A DNA stretch of 64,000 nucleotides from an uncultured Sphingomonadaceae bacterium (lineage in GTDB: Bacteria; Pseudomonadota; Alphaproteobacteria; Sphingomonadales; Sphingomonadaceae). The position numbers and the translations under genes were made by a program. The DNA lies in assembly GCA_937996655.1 (NCBI GenBank), contig CALKUK010000014.1, positions 434,001-498,000 of the forward strand. The letters are read 5' to 3'. Positions 7,456 to 14,980 of the stretch are shown here, piece by piece; the first letter of the stretch is position 1, and every line of letters begins with the position of its first letter. The notes beneath the pieces were generated by a model. The model saw only the letters and a program-made list of their open reading frames with translations. It did not search any database and had not been told where the DNA came from.

Positions 7456-8520
7456 CTAGTCCAGCAGATTCCGATAGTCAGGATTACCCTTGCCTGTGAT
7501 GCTCAACAGATCACCGTCGCGCATGGTGCGGATCGGCCCTGCATAATGCTTGTCCGCTCCCAACGTCACCAGACGCAGCATTGGCCCCGGCAAGGAGGGC
7601 ACGATGTGGGTGAAGGCCAGCATCTTTGCGCCGGCCGCAGTCGCGGTGTCTCCTGCCGCCTCGGGCGAAATATGGTAATTCTGGATATCCCGGAAAATCT
7701 TCGCGCGGCCGGGCTGGCCATGGCGGGCCGCAGCCTTTGCCATTTCTTCGACCAAGTGCGGCTGAATCACTTCGGAAACCAGCACATCCGTTCCCTTGGC
7801 CATCGCGTCGAGCACCGGTGTGCGAACGGTGTCACCACTGATCGTTACACTCTTGCCCTGCCAATCGAGCCGATAGCCGAAAGCGGGAGAGATGGGGCCG
7901 TGATTGACTGGGAAAGCGGTGATCTTCACCCCGTCTTTGTAATAGGCGACCCCGGGATTGATGACCGTTGCCGCAAAACCGAAGCCTGAGGGTGGGACCA
8001 CTGTCGGCCCATGATGCGCTATGCGGTAGCCGCCATCAGGCCCGTAAGCGATGTTGAGCCCTTCGGCGATTTTCTGGGTGCCTTCAGGGCCGATGAGGGG
8101 AAGCGCTGTTTGTGCGCTCGTCCCCGCCCAGCGTTGCAGCGCGAGCGGACCGAGGCCCTCAAAATGATCGGAATGAAGGTGCGTCAGGAACACGCCCTCA
8201 ACCTTGCCGAGCGGCAGGCCCATCAGCGATAATGTTTCGCCGGCGCCTTCGCCCGCATCAAAAATGAACAGCTTGCCGCCGGCCACGACGACGGTGCAGG
8301 CCGACGCGCGATCACGGCTGGGCAGCGGGGAGCCGGTGCCGCAAAAGCCGACATGGAGCGCGCGTGGATCGAGCGTCGCCATCACGTCGCGCGCCATCGC
8401 CTTGTCGAGCGCACGCTCATAGACCCGCATCAGGATGGTATCACGATTGGCGAAGGCGATGCCGCCGCCGAGGATCAGCAGGCCGGAGAGAGTGAGTGCG
8501 ATCCGGCCTGATGTCTTCAT
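7456..8520 (-). CDS. MBL-fold hydrolase with N-terminal membrane anchor or signal (RNase Z-like fold)
   Basis: A 354-residue protein. Residues 1-24 (MKTSGRIALTLSGLLILGG and following) form a signal peptide or anchor, so the enzyme is probably periplasmic or membrane-attached. The MBL domain then starts with HVGFCGTGSPLPSRDRASAC and carries the metal motif FLTHLHSDHFEGLGPL; later ligands are in FPVNHGPISPAFGYRL, VTISGDTV and AFTHIVPS. The fold is of the RNase Z/arylsulfatase type, but an exported protein is unlikely to mature tRNA. Its ATG (8520) overlaps the SufA-like gene's stop as ATGA, so it is translated as the last member of the suf chain. Why an exported hydrolase is coupled to Fe-S assembly is not clear. 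Confidence 0.8.
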   Translation of the reverse strand: MKTSGRIALTLSGLLILGGGIAFANRDTILMRVYERALDKAMARDVMATLDPRALHVGFCGTGSPLPSRDRASACTVVVAGGKLFIFDAGEGAGETLSLMGLPLGKVEGVFLTHLHSDHFEGLGPLALQRWAGTSAQTALPLIGPEGTQKIAEGLNIAYGPDGGYRIAHHGPTVVPPSGFGFAATVINPGVAYYKDGVKITAFPVNHGPISPAFGYRLDWQGKSVTISGDTVRTPVLDAMAKGTDVLVSEVIQPHLVEEMAKAAARHGQPGRAKIFRDIQNYHISPEAAGDTATAAGAKMLAFTHIVPSLPGPMLRLVTLGADKHYAGPIRTMRDGDLLSITGKGNPDYRNLLD

Positions 8521-8876
8521 ATCGTGAAACTCTCCCCACATCCGCATGTGCCTTTGGCGTTGGGATTGTTGAAAACAAACCCGGCGGTGAAGTCATCTTC
8601 CTGCCAGTCCATGGTCGAGCCGACAAGGTATAGAACCGACGCGCCATCGATAAACAGGACGCCGCCCGGCGTTTCGATGCGTTCGTCGAAGCTATTGGCT
8701 TCGTTCACATAATCGACCGAATAGGCCAGGCCCGAACAGCCCCGGCGCGGGGTGGACAGCTTGACACCAATGGCATCGGCAGGGGCCTTTGACATCAAAT
8801 CGGCGATGCGCGCTTCGGCTGATGGCGTCAGCAGAACAGCAGCAGGACGGGCGCGGATTTTGGTTTCGGTGCTCAT
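8517..8876 (-). CDS. sufA: SufA/IscA-type iron-sulfur carrier protein
   Basis: A 119-residue A-type carrier that accepts Fe-S clusters from the SufBCD scaffold and passes them to target enzymes. The three ligand cysteines are visible in RRGCSGLAYSVDY and in the C-terminal NAKGTCGCGESF. LTPSAEARIADLMSK is the normal N-terminal helix. The start is the ATG at 8876, overlapping the sufT stop as ATGA; its own stop overlaps the next start in the same way. A longer reading with 27 more residues exists but breaks this coupling. It could be named sufA or iscA; the suf context favours the former. Confidence 0.92.
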   Translation of the reverse strand: MSTETKIRARPAAVLLTPSAEARIADLMSKAPADAIGVKLSTPRRGCSGLAYSVDYVNEANSFDERIETPGGVLFIDGASVLYLVGSTMDWQEDDFTAGFVFNNPNAKGTCGCGESFTI

Positions 8877-9337
8877 AGCATTCCCAACTCCAAACGGGCT
8901 TCGTCCGTCATATTGGCGGGCGACCATGGCGGATCCCAGACGAGATTGACTTCGCAATCGCCCACGCCCGGAACCGCGCCGACGCGCAGCTCAACTTCTC
9001 CGGGCATGGATTCAGCCACTGGGCAATGCGGTGTCGTCAGCGTCATCGTGACGTTCACATGGCCGCCATTGACCTCGACATTATAAATCAGGCCCAGGTC
9101 ATAAATGTTCACCGGAATTTCGGGATCAAAAATGTCCTTGAGCGCGGCCACGACAGCCTCATGCAGGTCACCGCCCGGTTCGCCAGCCGCCACTTCAGCG
9201 GGCTTCTGGGCTAGGAAGCCTTCCAGATAGTCCTTCTTGCGCTCCAGCTTTTCAGCAGGTGCTTCGATATCCCCGACACGCGCCTTGGGCGGCGGGGAGA
9301 CGCTATCAACTTCTTCAATCCGGATCTCATCACTCAT
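8873..9337 (-). CDS. sufT: SufT-type Fe-S assembly protein (DUF59/MIP18 family)
   Basis: A 154-residue protein. Residues 1-50 are a charged, variable leader; the DUF59 domain covers residues 55-150 with DIFDPEIPVNIYDLGLIYNV and the TPHCPVAESMP loop, whose cysteine is the conserved one of the family. SufT proteins help mature Fe-S enzymes, mainly in aerobic conditions, and are typical of suf operons in alphaproteobacteria and Gram-positives. The start is the ATG at 9337. It overlaps sufS upstream and sufA downstream by 4 bp each. Confidence 0.92.
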   Translation of the reverse strand: MSDEIRIEEVDSVSPPPKARVGDIEAPAEKLERKKDYLEGFLAQKPAEVAAGEPGGDLHEAVVAALKDIFDPEIPVNIYDLGLIYNVEVNGGHVNVTMTLTTPHCPVAESMPGEVELRVGAVPGVGDCEVNLVWDPPWSPANMTDEARLELGML

Positions 9338-10596
9338 CCGAAAATCCTCTTCACTCGTTCCAGACCGCGCACCAGCGCGGCGACGTCTTCGCCGTCATTG
9401 TAAATGCCAAAGCTGGCGCGCGCCGTGGCGGCCACACCCAGATGGTCCATCAGCGGCTGGGCACAATGGTGCCCCGCGCGGATCGCCACATTTTCCTCAT
9501 CCAATATGGTGCCCACATCGTGCGGATGCACCCCTTCGACCTCAAAAGAGATGATGCCCGCGGCATCCTCGGGCCCGAACAGGCGGATGCTGTTGATCTG
9601 TCGCATCGCGTCGCGGGCCTGCTGCACCAGCGTCTGCTCATGCGCGTGGATCACGTCCAGCCCGATGGCCTCGACATAATCGACGGCAGCGGCCAGCGCG
9701 ATCACTTCAACAATCGCAGGCGTACCCGCTTCGAACCGCGCAGGTGGCGGGGCATAGGTCGTGCGCTCGAACGACACCCGGTCGATCATCGCGCCACCCC
9801 CGTGCCAGGGTGGCATGGCATCAAGGATGTCATACCGTGCCCAAAGCGCGCCAATGCCGGTCGGGCCGTAAAGCTTGTGCGCTGAAAAAACGTAGAAATC
9901 ACAATCGAGTGCGCCGACATCGACGGCCATGTGCGGTACTGCCTGACAGCCATCGAGCAACAGCTTTGCGCCCACCGCATGCGCCATCGCAGCCGCCCGC
10001 TTTGCATCGAGCACGGAGCCCAACACATTGGAAATATGGGCAAGTGCGACCAGCTTGTGCGCCGGCGTCAGCATCGCTTCGGCCGCATCCAGATCAATCT
10101 TGCCGTCCGCCGTCAGCGGGCAGACATCAATCTGCACGCCTGTGCGGTCCCGAAGCAACTGCCAGGGAACGATATTTGAATGATGCTCCAGCTGCGAGAG
10201 CAGAATGCGGTCGCCGGCCTTCAGTTGGTTGCCCCAGCTGTGGGCGACCAGATTGATCGCCTCGGTCGCACCACGCGTAAAGACAATCTCACGCTCGTCG
10301 GTCGCCCCAATGAAGCGCCCAACCTTGCGGCGGGCGGCTTCAAAGGCCAGCGTCATGTTGGCCGAGCGCGCATAAACGCCGCGATGGACGGTCGCATAAT
10401 CTGCCCCCATCGCCCGCGACGCCGCGTCGATCACGGCTTGGGGTTTTTGCGCGGTGGCAGCGGTATCGAGATAGTGCCAGTTGTTGGCAAGACCGGGAAA
10501 GTCGGATCGCAAATCGGTAAACAGAGAGGCGTCGCCCATCAAGCCTGACCCTGTGTCAAGCACGGGGTGACGGGTGGAAGTGGCATGGTCGTTCAC
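9334..10596 (-). CDS. sufS: Cysteine desulfurase SufS
   Basis: A 420-residue PLP enzyme that takes sulfur from L-cysteine and supplies it, as a persulfide, for cluster assembly on SufBCD. The PLP lysine is K241 in FSAHKLYGPTGIGALW, a His-rich stretch is LEHHSN, and the persulfide cysteine is C378 in RAGHHCAQPLM. The start is GTG at 10596; the choice is secured by the GTGA overlap with the sufD stop. Residues about 9-19 (RHPVLDTGSGL) do not belong to the family: they are encoded by one arm of a chromosomal repeat (10540-10572) inserted in frame just after the start. No sufE gene is in the window; a sulfur acceptor must come from elsewhere. Confidence 0.95.
   Translation of the reverse strand: MNDHATSTRHPVLDTGSGLMGDASLFTDLRSDFPGLANNWHYLDTAATAQKPQAVIDAASRAMGADYATVHRGVYARSANMTLAFEAARRKVGRFIGATDEREIVFTRGATEAINLVAHSWGNQLKAGDRILLSQLEHHSNIVPWQLLRDRTGVQIDVCPLTADGKIDLDAAEAMLTPAHKLVALAHISNVLGSVLDAKRAAAMAHAVGAKLLLDGCQAVPHMAVDVGALDCDFYVFSAHKLYGPTGIGALWARYDILDAMPPWHGGGAMIDRVSFERTTYAPPPARFEAGTPAIVEVIALAAAVDYVEAIGLDVIHAHEQTLVQQARDAMRQINSIRLFGPEDAAGIISFEVEGVHPHDVGTILDEENVAIRAGHHCAQPLMDHLGVAATARASFGIYNDGEDVAALVRGLERVKRIFG
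10540..10572. repeat. Single REP-like arm, family A, inside sufS
   Basis: Read on the minus strand the sequence carries CACCCCGTGCTTGACACAGG and then GTCAGGCTT, a decayed copy of the arm found at 20940 and 21063-21095. It lies in frame within codons 9-19 of sufS and encodes RHPVLDTGSGL. The insertion lies in the flexible N-terminus, before the first conserved helix, which explains why it is tolerated. Confidence 0.75.
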
Positions 10597-11321
10597 GCCA
10601 AAGCCCCCAGTTTTTCGAGCGCCAGCGCCTGAAGGGCTTCCGCATCCTCTGCACCCTCAAACACGCCTGCGACAAAGGCCTGCAACAGCAAGGTCCGTGC
10701 CTCCGCCGGCGGAAGGCCGCGCGATTCAAGGTAGAAGAGCGACGTCGCGTCGAGTTCGCCGATGGCGCAGCCATGCGCGCACTTCACATCATCGGCGAAG
10801 ATTTCGAGCTCGGGCTTGGCGTTGGCGGTTGCCGTCCGGTCGAGCAGCATGGCCTTGACTGACTGTTCGCTGTCGGTGTGCTGCGCGCCGCGCGCAACGG
10901 CGACCTTGCCGAGATAGGTGCCGGTTGCGTGACCGCAAAGGACGGAGCGGACCGTCTGGCGGCTCGTCGCATCGGGTTCGGCATGGGTGACGGTCGTCAC
11001 GATTTCCAGCGTCTGCTTGTCACCGCCAATCTGCGCCGCGCCGAGTGTGAAGTCCGCGCCTTCGTGCAGCGTGACCTCCAGTTCGATCCGGCCATAGTCG
11101 CCGCCGATGTTGAGCACGTAGAGGGACGCGACAGCGCCCTTGCCAAGGCTCATCTTGATCTGATGGACGCCGCCATCCGCCTGAACGATGGAGCGCGCCC
11201 ACTGGCCGCCTGCGGGCACGACGATGTGTTCCGCCTCTGGCAGCGGCCAAAGCTTCGCGACTGCATCCAGATCGGCATAGCGCCAAGCTTCATCGCGCCG
11301 GGTGGGGAGGGGCTGGCTCAA
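10593..11321 (-). CDS. sufD: Fe-S scaffold subunit SufD (short form)
   Basis: A 242-residue subunit of the SufBC2D scaffold. The beta-helix core is present, ending in DDVKCAHGCAIGELDATSLF; the His in CAHG matches the histidine needed for cluster building in Escherichia coli SufD. The protein lacks most of the N-terminal domain of the ~420-residue enterobacterial form; it begins MSQPLPTRRDEAWRYADL, the family's usual RxExWRYtd motif. The start is a TTG at 11321 overlapping the sufC stop as TTGA; no ATG fits. The weak start codon may lower SufD output or rely on coupling. Confidence 0.9.
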   Translation of the reverse strand: MSQPLPTRRDEAWRYADLDAVAKLWPLPEAEHIVVPAGGQWARSIVQADGGVHQIKMSLGKGAVASLYVLNIGGDYGRIELEVTLHEGADFTLGAAQIGGDKQTLEIVTTVTHAEPDATSRQTVRSVLCGHATGTYLGKVAVARGAQHTDSEQSVKAMLLDRTATANAKPELEIFADDVKCAHGCAIGELDATSLFYLESRGLPPAEARTLLLQAFVAGVFEGAEDAEALQALALEKLGALA

Positions 11322-12160
11322 GCCGCGATCTCCCGATAGCCTTCTTCTTCCAGCTCCAGCGCGAGTTCCGGTCCGCCCGATTTCACGATGCGGCCACCGG
11401 CCAGTACGTGGACGAAGTCCGGCTTCACATAGTCGAGCAGCCGCTGATAATGGGTGATGAGCAGCACGGCCTTATCGGGCTTCCGCATGATGCGGTTGAT
11501 GCCATCGCCCACCACGCGCAGCGCGTCGATGTCGAGGCCGCTGTCAGTCTCATCGAGGATGGCAAGCTTCGGGTCGAGGATGCCCATCTGGACCATCTCG
11601 TTGCGCTTCTTCTCACCGCCCGAAAAGCCGACATTCACGGGGCGCTTGAGCATGTCCATATCCATGCCCATCGCGTCGGCTTGAGCACGCGCCAGTTTCA
11701 GGAATTCGCCACCCGACAGCGGCTCTTCCCCGCGCACCTTGCGCTGCGCATTGAGCGCCTCGCGCAGGAACTGCACGTTGGACACGCCGGGGATTTCAAC
11801 CGGATATTGGAAGCCGAGGAACAGGCCTGCGGCGGCGCGCTCATGCGGCGCGAGCGACAACAAATCCACACCCTCACCGTCGCCCCGCACGTGATGCGGG
11901 GCTTGGCTATTCTCGCCAGCGTTGGAGGACAAGCCTAGGCCCGTGTCAAGCACGGGCCGACGCGGTGTGAAGGTGACTGATCCGTCCGTCACCTCATATC
12001 CCGGCCGACCGCCGAGAGTATAGGTGAGCGTGGATTTGCCCGCGCCATTGGGGCCCATGATCGCGTGGATTTCGCCCGCGTTGATCTGGAGCGACAGGCC
12101 CTTCAGGATCGGCTTGTCGGCTACGGTGGCGTGGAGGTTATTGATTTGGAGCATGGTCAT
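11318..12160 (-). CDS. sufC: Fe-S assembly ATPase SufC with an in-frame repeat insertion
   Basis: A 280-residue ABC-type ATPase of the SufBCD complex. The motifs are Walker A GPNGAGKST (36-44), Q-loop GFQYPVEIPGVSN, signature NVGFSGGEKKRNE, Walker B LAILDETDSGLD and the switch His in LITHYQRLLDY. Usual length is about 248; the excess is residues ~66-98, between the strand GSVTFT and LLSLAPHERAAAG. This stretch (PRRPVLDTGLGLSS to GDGEGVD) has no counterpart in the family and is encoded by a REPIN-like element at 11878-11963. The reading frame is kept and all catalytic motifs are intact, so the protein should be functional. The ATG at 12160 is used here; another ATG two codons on is possible. 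A 74 bp gap separates it from sufB. Confidence 0.94.
   Translation of the reverse strand: MTMLQINNLHATVADKPILKGLSLQINAGEIHAIMGPNGAGKSTLTYTLGGRPGYEVTDGSVTFTPRRPVLDTGLGLSSNAGENSQAPHHVRGDGEGVDLLSLAPHERAAAGLFLGFQYPVEIPGVSNVQFLREALNAQRKVRGEEPLSGGEFLKLARAQADAMGMDMDMLKRPVNVGFSGGEKKRNEMVQMGILDPKLAILDETDSGLDIDALRVVGDGINRIMRKPDKAVLLITHYQRLLDYVKPDFVHVLAGGRIVKSGGPELALELEEEGYREIAA
11878..11963. repeat. REPIN-like inverted pair, family A, inside sufC
   Basis: Two palindromic arms in opposite orientation are separated by about 35 bp. The plus-strand arm is CGCCCCGCACGTGATGCGGG followed by GCTTGGCT; the minus-strand arm is GTCGGCCCGTGCTTGACACG followed by GGCCTAGGCTT. Both match the arms at 20939-21095. The insert is in frame and free of stops in the sufC frame, adding about 33 codons. 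Confidence 0.88.
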
Positions 12161-12234
12161 TTCTTTTGAATTCTAGACTTGGGCTAGGGCAATAAAGGGC
12201 GCCGGCGTTGAGAGGAGGATCGTGGATAGCCGCA

Positions 12235-13713
12235 TCACCCCACGCTCCCCTCAAGGCTGATCCCCAACAACTTCTGCGCTTCGACTGCAAATTCCATCGG
12301 CAGCTGCTGGAGCACTTCCTTGGCAAAGCCGTTGACGATCAGCGCCACGGCCTCTTCATGCGCCAGCCCGCGCTGCATGGCGTAGAAGAGCTGATCGTCG
12401 CTGATCTTGCTCGTGGTTGCCTCATGCTCGATCTGTGCGCTGGGGTTGCGGACTTCGATGTACGGCACGGTGTGTGCGCCGCACTGGTCACCCAACAGCA
12501 GGCTGTCGCACTGGGTGAAGTTGCGGACGCCCTCGGCACTCGGTGCGACGCGGACGAGGCCGCGATAGGTGCCGTTTGATTTGCCCGCGCTAATCCCTTT
12601 GGACACGATGGTGGAACGGCTGCCCTTGCCGTTGTGGATCATCTTCGTGCCGGTATCAGCCTGCTGGAAATTGTTGGTGACGGCGACGGAGTAGAATTCC
12701 CCCACCGAGTTTTCGCCGTTGAGGACGCAGCTCGGATATTTCCAGGTGATGGCCGAGCCGGTTTCAACCTGCGTCCAGCTGACTTTGGAGCGCGCGCCCT
12801 GGCAGAGCGCTCGCTTCGTGACGAAATTGTAGATGCCGCCCAGGCCTTCCGCATTGCCGGGATACCAGTTCTGGACGGTCGAATATTTGATCTCAGCATC
12901 GTCGAGTGCGACGAGTTCCACGACCGCTGCGTGCAATTGGTTCTCATCGCGCATCGGCGCGGTGCAGCCTTCGAGGTAGGAGACATAGCTGCCCTTGTCC
13001 GCGATAATCAGCGTGCGTTCAAACTGGCCGGTATTTTCCGCGTTGATGCGGAAATAGGTGCTGAGCTCCATCGGGCAGCGGACGCCTTCGGGAATGTAGA
13101 CGAACGTCCCATCCGAAAAGACCGCGCAGTTGAGCGTCGCGAAATAGTTGTCATGCATCGGCACAATCTTGCCGAGCCACTTTTTCACCAGCTCCGGATA
13201 TTCCTTGATCGCTTCTGAGATGGGGCGGAAAATGACGCCCGCTTTCTCCAGCTCCGCGCGGAAGGTGGTGGCGACCGAGACGCTGTCGAACACAGCATCC
13301 ACGGCGACCTTCCGCGCGCCTTCCACACCGGCGAGGACCTTTTGCTCCTCAATCGGAATGCCGAGCTTTTCATAGACCTTCAAAATCTCGGGATCGACTT
13401 CGTCGAGCGAGTTGAGCGTCTTCTTCGCCTTGGGGGCGGCGTAATAATAGGCGTCCTGATAATCGATGGGCGGGACGTTGAGCTTGGCCCAGTCAGGCGT
13501 CTCCATCTCCTGCCACATGCGGAACGCCTTCAACCGCCAGTCGAGCATCCATTCGGGCTCATTCTTCTTGGCGGAAATGAAGCGGACCGTGTCTTCGGTC
13601 AGCCCCTTGGGCGCAAAATCGGTTTCGATGTCCGATGACCAACCATGCTCATAATCGGCAACGGAGGCAGCGGCATCGCGTGCGGCCTGATCTTTGATCT
13701 GATGGTCGGTCAT
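12235..13713 (-). CDS. sufB: Fe-S scaffold subunit SufB
   Basis: A 492-residue core scaffold protein on which [Fe-S] clusters are built. It carries the family marks EPEWMLDWRLKAFRMW, FSDGTFVYIPEGVRCPMELS, the SYLEGCTAPMRDENQLHAAV segment with a conserved Cys, NWYPGNAEGLGGIYNFVTKR and the C-terminal QIEHEATTSKISDDQLFY. It lacks the insertion seen in its partner SufC. The start is the ATG at 13713, overlapping the regulator's stop as ATGA; an upstream extension of 37 residues can be read but is not conserved-looking. It is followed by a 74 bp gap before sufC, the only real gap in the operon. Confidence 0.96.
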   Translation of the reverse strand: MTDHQIKDQAARDAAASVADYEHGWSSDIETDFAPKGLTEDTVRFISAKKNEPEWMLDWRLKAFRMWQEMETPDWAKLNVPPIDYQDAYYYAAPKAKKTLNSLDEVDPEILKVYEKLGIPIEEQKVLAGVEGARKVAVDAVFDSVSVATTFRAELEKAGVIFRPISEAIKEYPELVKKWLGKIVPMHDNYFATLNCAVFSDGTFVYIPEGVRCPMELSTYFRINAENTGQFERTLIIADKGSYVSYLEGCTAPMRDENQLHAAVVELVALDDAEIKYSTVQNWYPGNAEGLGGIYNFVTKRALCQGARSKVSWTQVETGSAITWKYPSCVLNGENSVGEFYSVAVTNNFQQADTGTKMIHNGKGSRSTIVSKGISAGKSNGTYRGLVRVAPSAEGVRNFTQCDSLLLGDQCGAHTVPYIEVRNPSAQIEHEATTSKISDDQLFYAMQRGLAHEEAVALIVNGFAKEVLQQLPMEFAVEAQKLLGISLEGSVG

Positions 13714-14120
13714 GCCTGTGTCTCCACCAGCCGGGTCAGCGGCACGCCCGCCAATGCATCTCGCACCGTCGTGTTGATCACCTGCCAGTGCGGGCGGACG
13801 GCGCAGTCTTTTTCCAGCGCGCACTCCTGCCGGTCATGGTCGACACAGGCTGTCATGGCGATGGGTCCTTCTATGGCTTCAACAATTTCGGCGACACTGA
13901 TGGCGGCGGCCGGGCGGGCGAGCTTGAACCCGCCGCCGGCACCACGCACAGACCGCAACAGTCCGGCAGACGACAATCTGCTCACCAGCTTTTGCACGGT
14001 GGGCAGGGGAATTCCTGTTTCTTCAGCAAGTTGACCGGCATTGGTTCGCGTGCCCCCGCAATGGCGGGCGCAGGCGGACATCATGACAACCGCATAATCG
14101 GCAAGACTCGAAAGGCGCAT
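13710..14120 (-). CDS. sufR: Rrf2-family Fe-S regulator of the suf operon
   Basis: A 136-residue winged-helix regulator of the Rrf2/IscR family, of the type found at the head of alphaproteobacterial suf operons. The helix-turn-helix is in NAGQLAEETGIPLPTVQKLV and the wing in SVRGAGGGFKLARP. Three cysteines (ACVDHDRQECALEKDCAV) are spaced as in Fe-S-binding members, so it should sense cluster supply and adjust the operon. It is the first gene of the chain, overlapping sufB by 4 bp, and a dyad at 14131-14150 lies just before its ATG (14120), which fits autoregulation. The symbol follows alphaproteobacterial practice; iscR would also be used. Confidence 0.92.
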   Translation of the reverse strand: MRLSSLADYAVVMMSACARHCGGTRTNAGQLAEETGIPLPTVQKLVSRLSSAGLLRSVRGAGGGFKLARPAAAISVAEIVEAIEGPIAMTACVDHDRQECALEKDCAVRPHWQVINTTVRDALAGVPLTRLVETQA

Positions 14121-14130
14121 GCGGGGCTAA

Positions 14131-14150
14131 TTGGACCGCATTAGTCCGAA
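14131..14150 (-). promoter_or_regulatory. Candidate operator dyad in front of sufR
   Basis: The 20 bp TTGGACCGCATTAGTCCGAA form an imperfect palindrome (TTGGAC ... GTCCGA, 7 bp centre) 10 bp before the sufR start. Rrf2 regulators bind dyads of this size near their own promoters. The 32 bp gap between the upstream AraC gene and sufR contains little else. Confidence 0.5.
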
Positions 14151-14152
14151 TT

Positions 14153-14980
14153 TCAACCCCGGTCGTGCAGTTCCCATAAATGGGACGGGTGCAGCGTCGT
14201 CTGCAGGATGAAACTGGCCTGTGTCCGCAGCTGGCGCGGCGTCTGTCCGGTCACGCGTTTCACCTCTCGGATGAGGTGTGATGGGTCCGCATAATGGCGC
14301 ACGGCTTCCGGTGGTGGTCCGCTTGCCTGTTCGATGATGCATGAGGCGGTGCGTAGCGCTGCATATTTGCGCGCGAGCGACTTGGGCGGCGCCCCCCAAT
14401 AGCGGTTGGAGATCCGCGCCAGCTGCCGGTCCGACAGATCGAAACGGTCCTGCAGCAGGTTCAGATCGGGTGCCAATGCACTTGCGAGCCATGCCCGAAT
14501 GCCCTCCACGACCGCGCCATGCCCCTTGGGTAGGTTGGGTATGCGGCGATGAAAATAGGCGTCGGCGAGGGTGGCCATATCGGCTAGTGTCTCACAGCCG
14601 CGCAGCGCATCGTGCAGCTCAAGGATCGACGGGCCAAAGAGTTCAGCGGCGTTGCATCCACGATTGGTCAGGCTGTCGGCAGGACAGGGGACCATGCTGC
14701 CCCAAGCCCGCGGCAACAGGCTGACGCCGAACAGCCGGGCCGGGCCGTTGAGCGCATATCCCTGAAAGGTTGTGGAGGGGCCGCTGAGGCTGACCGGATT
14801 AGCCTGACGCCGCATGAGCGGGAAATCCTTATAGCCGCTGCCCTCTAGGAAGAAATGCAGATGCCCGGTGTCTGCCCGTTGCAGATCATCCACGGTCAGG
14901 TGGCGGGTGGTGGCGAGGTAATAGGACCCGAGAAAGGGGGCGAGGAGAGGCGCTGCAGAGGCGAACTGCCACTCCATCAT
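14153..14980 (-). CDS. AraC family transcriptional regulator (second of a pair)
   Basis: A 275-residue regulator. The C-terminal ~100 residues have the two AraC helix-turn-helix units: FDLSDRQLARISNRYWGAPPKSLARKY and YADPSHLIREVKRVTGQTPR. The N-terminal part (MEWQFASAAPLLAPFLGSYY, later LLPRAWGSMVP) resembles the DUF6597-type sensor of many sphingomonad and actinobacterial AraC proteins. Its ATG overlaps the stop of the AraC gene upstream as ATGA, and the two are paralogues of equal length and plan. It lies 32 bp before sufR on the same strand, so read-through into suf is possible. Target genes and inducer are unknown. Confidence 0.85.
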   Translation of the reverse strand: MMEWQFASAAPLLAPFLGSYYLATTRHLTVDDLQRADTGHLHFFLEGSGYKDFPLMRRQANPVSLSGPSTTFQGYALNGPARLFGVSLLPRAWGSMVPCPADSLTNRGCNAAELFGPSILELHDALRGCETLADMATLADAYFHRRIPNLPKGHGAVVEGIRAWLASALAPDLNLLQDRFDLSDRQLARISNRYWGAPPKSLARKYAALRTASCIIEQASGPPPEAVRHYADPSHLIREVKRVTGQTPRQLRTQASFILQTTLHPSHLWELHDRG

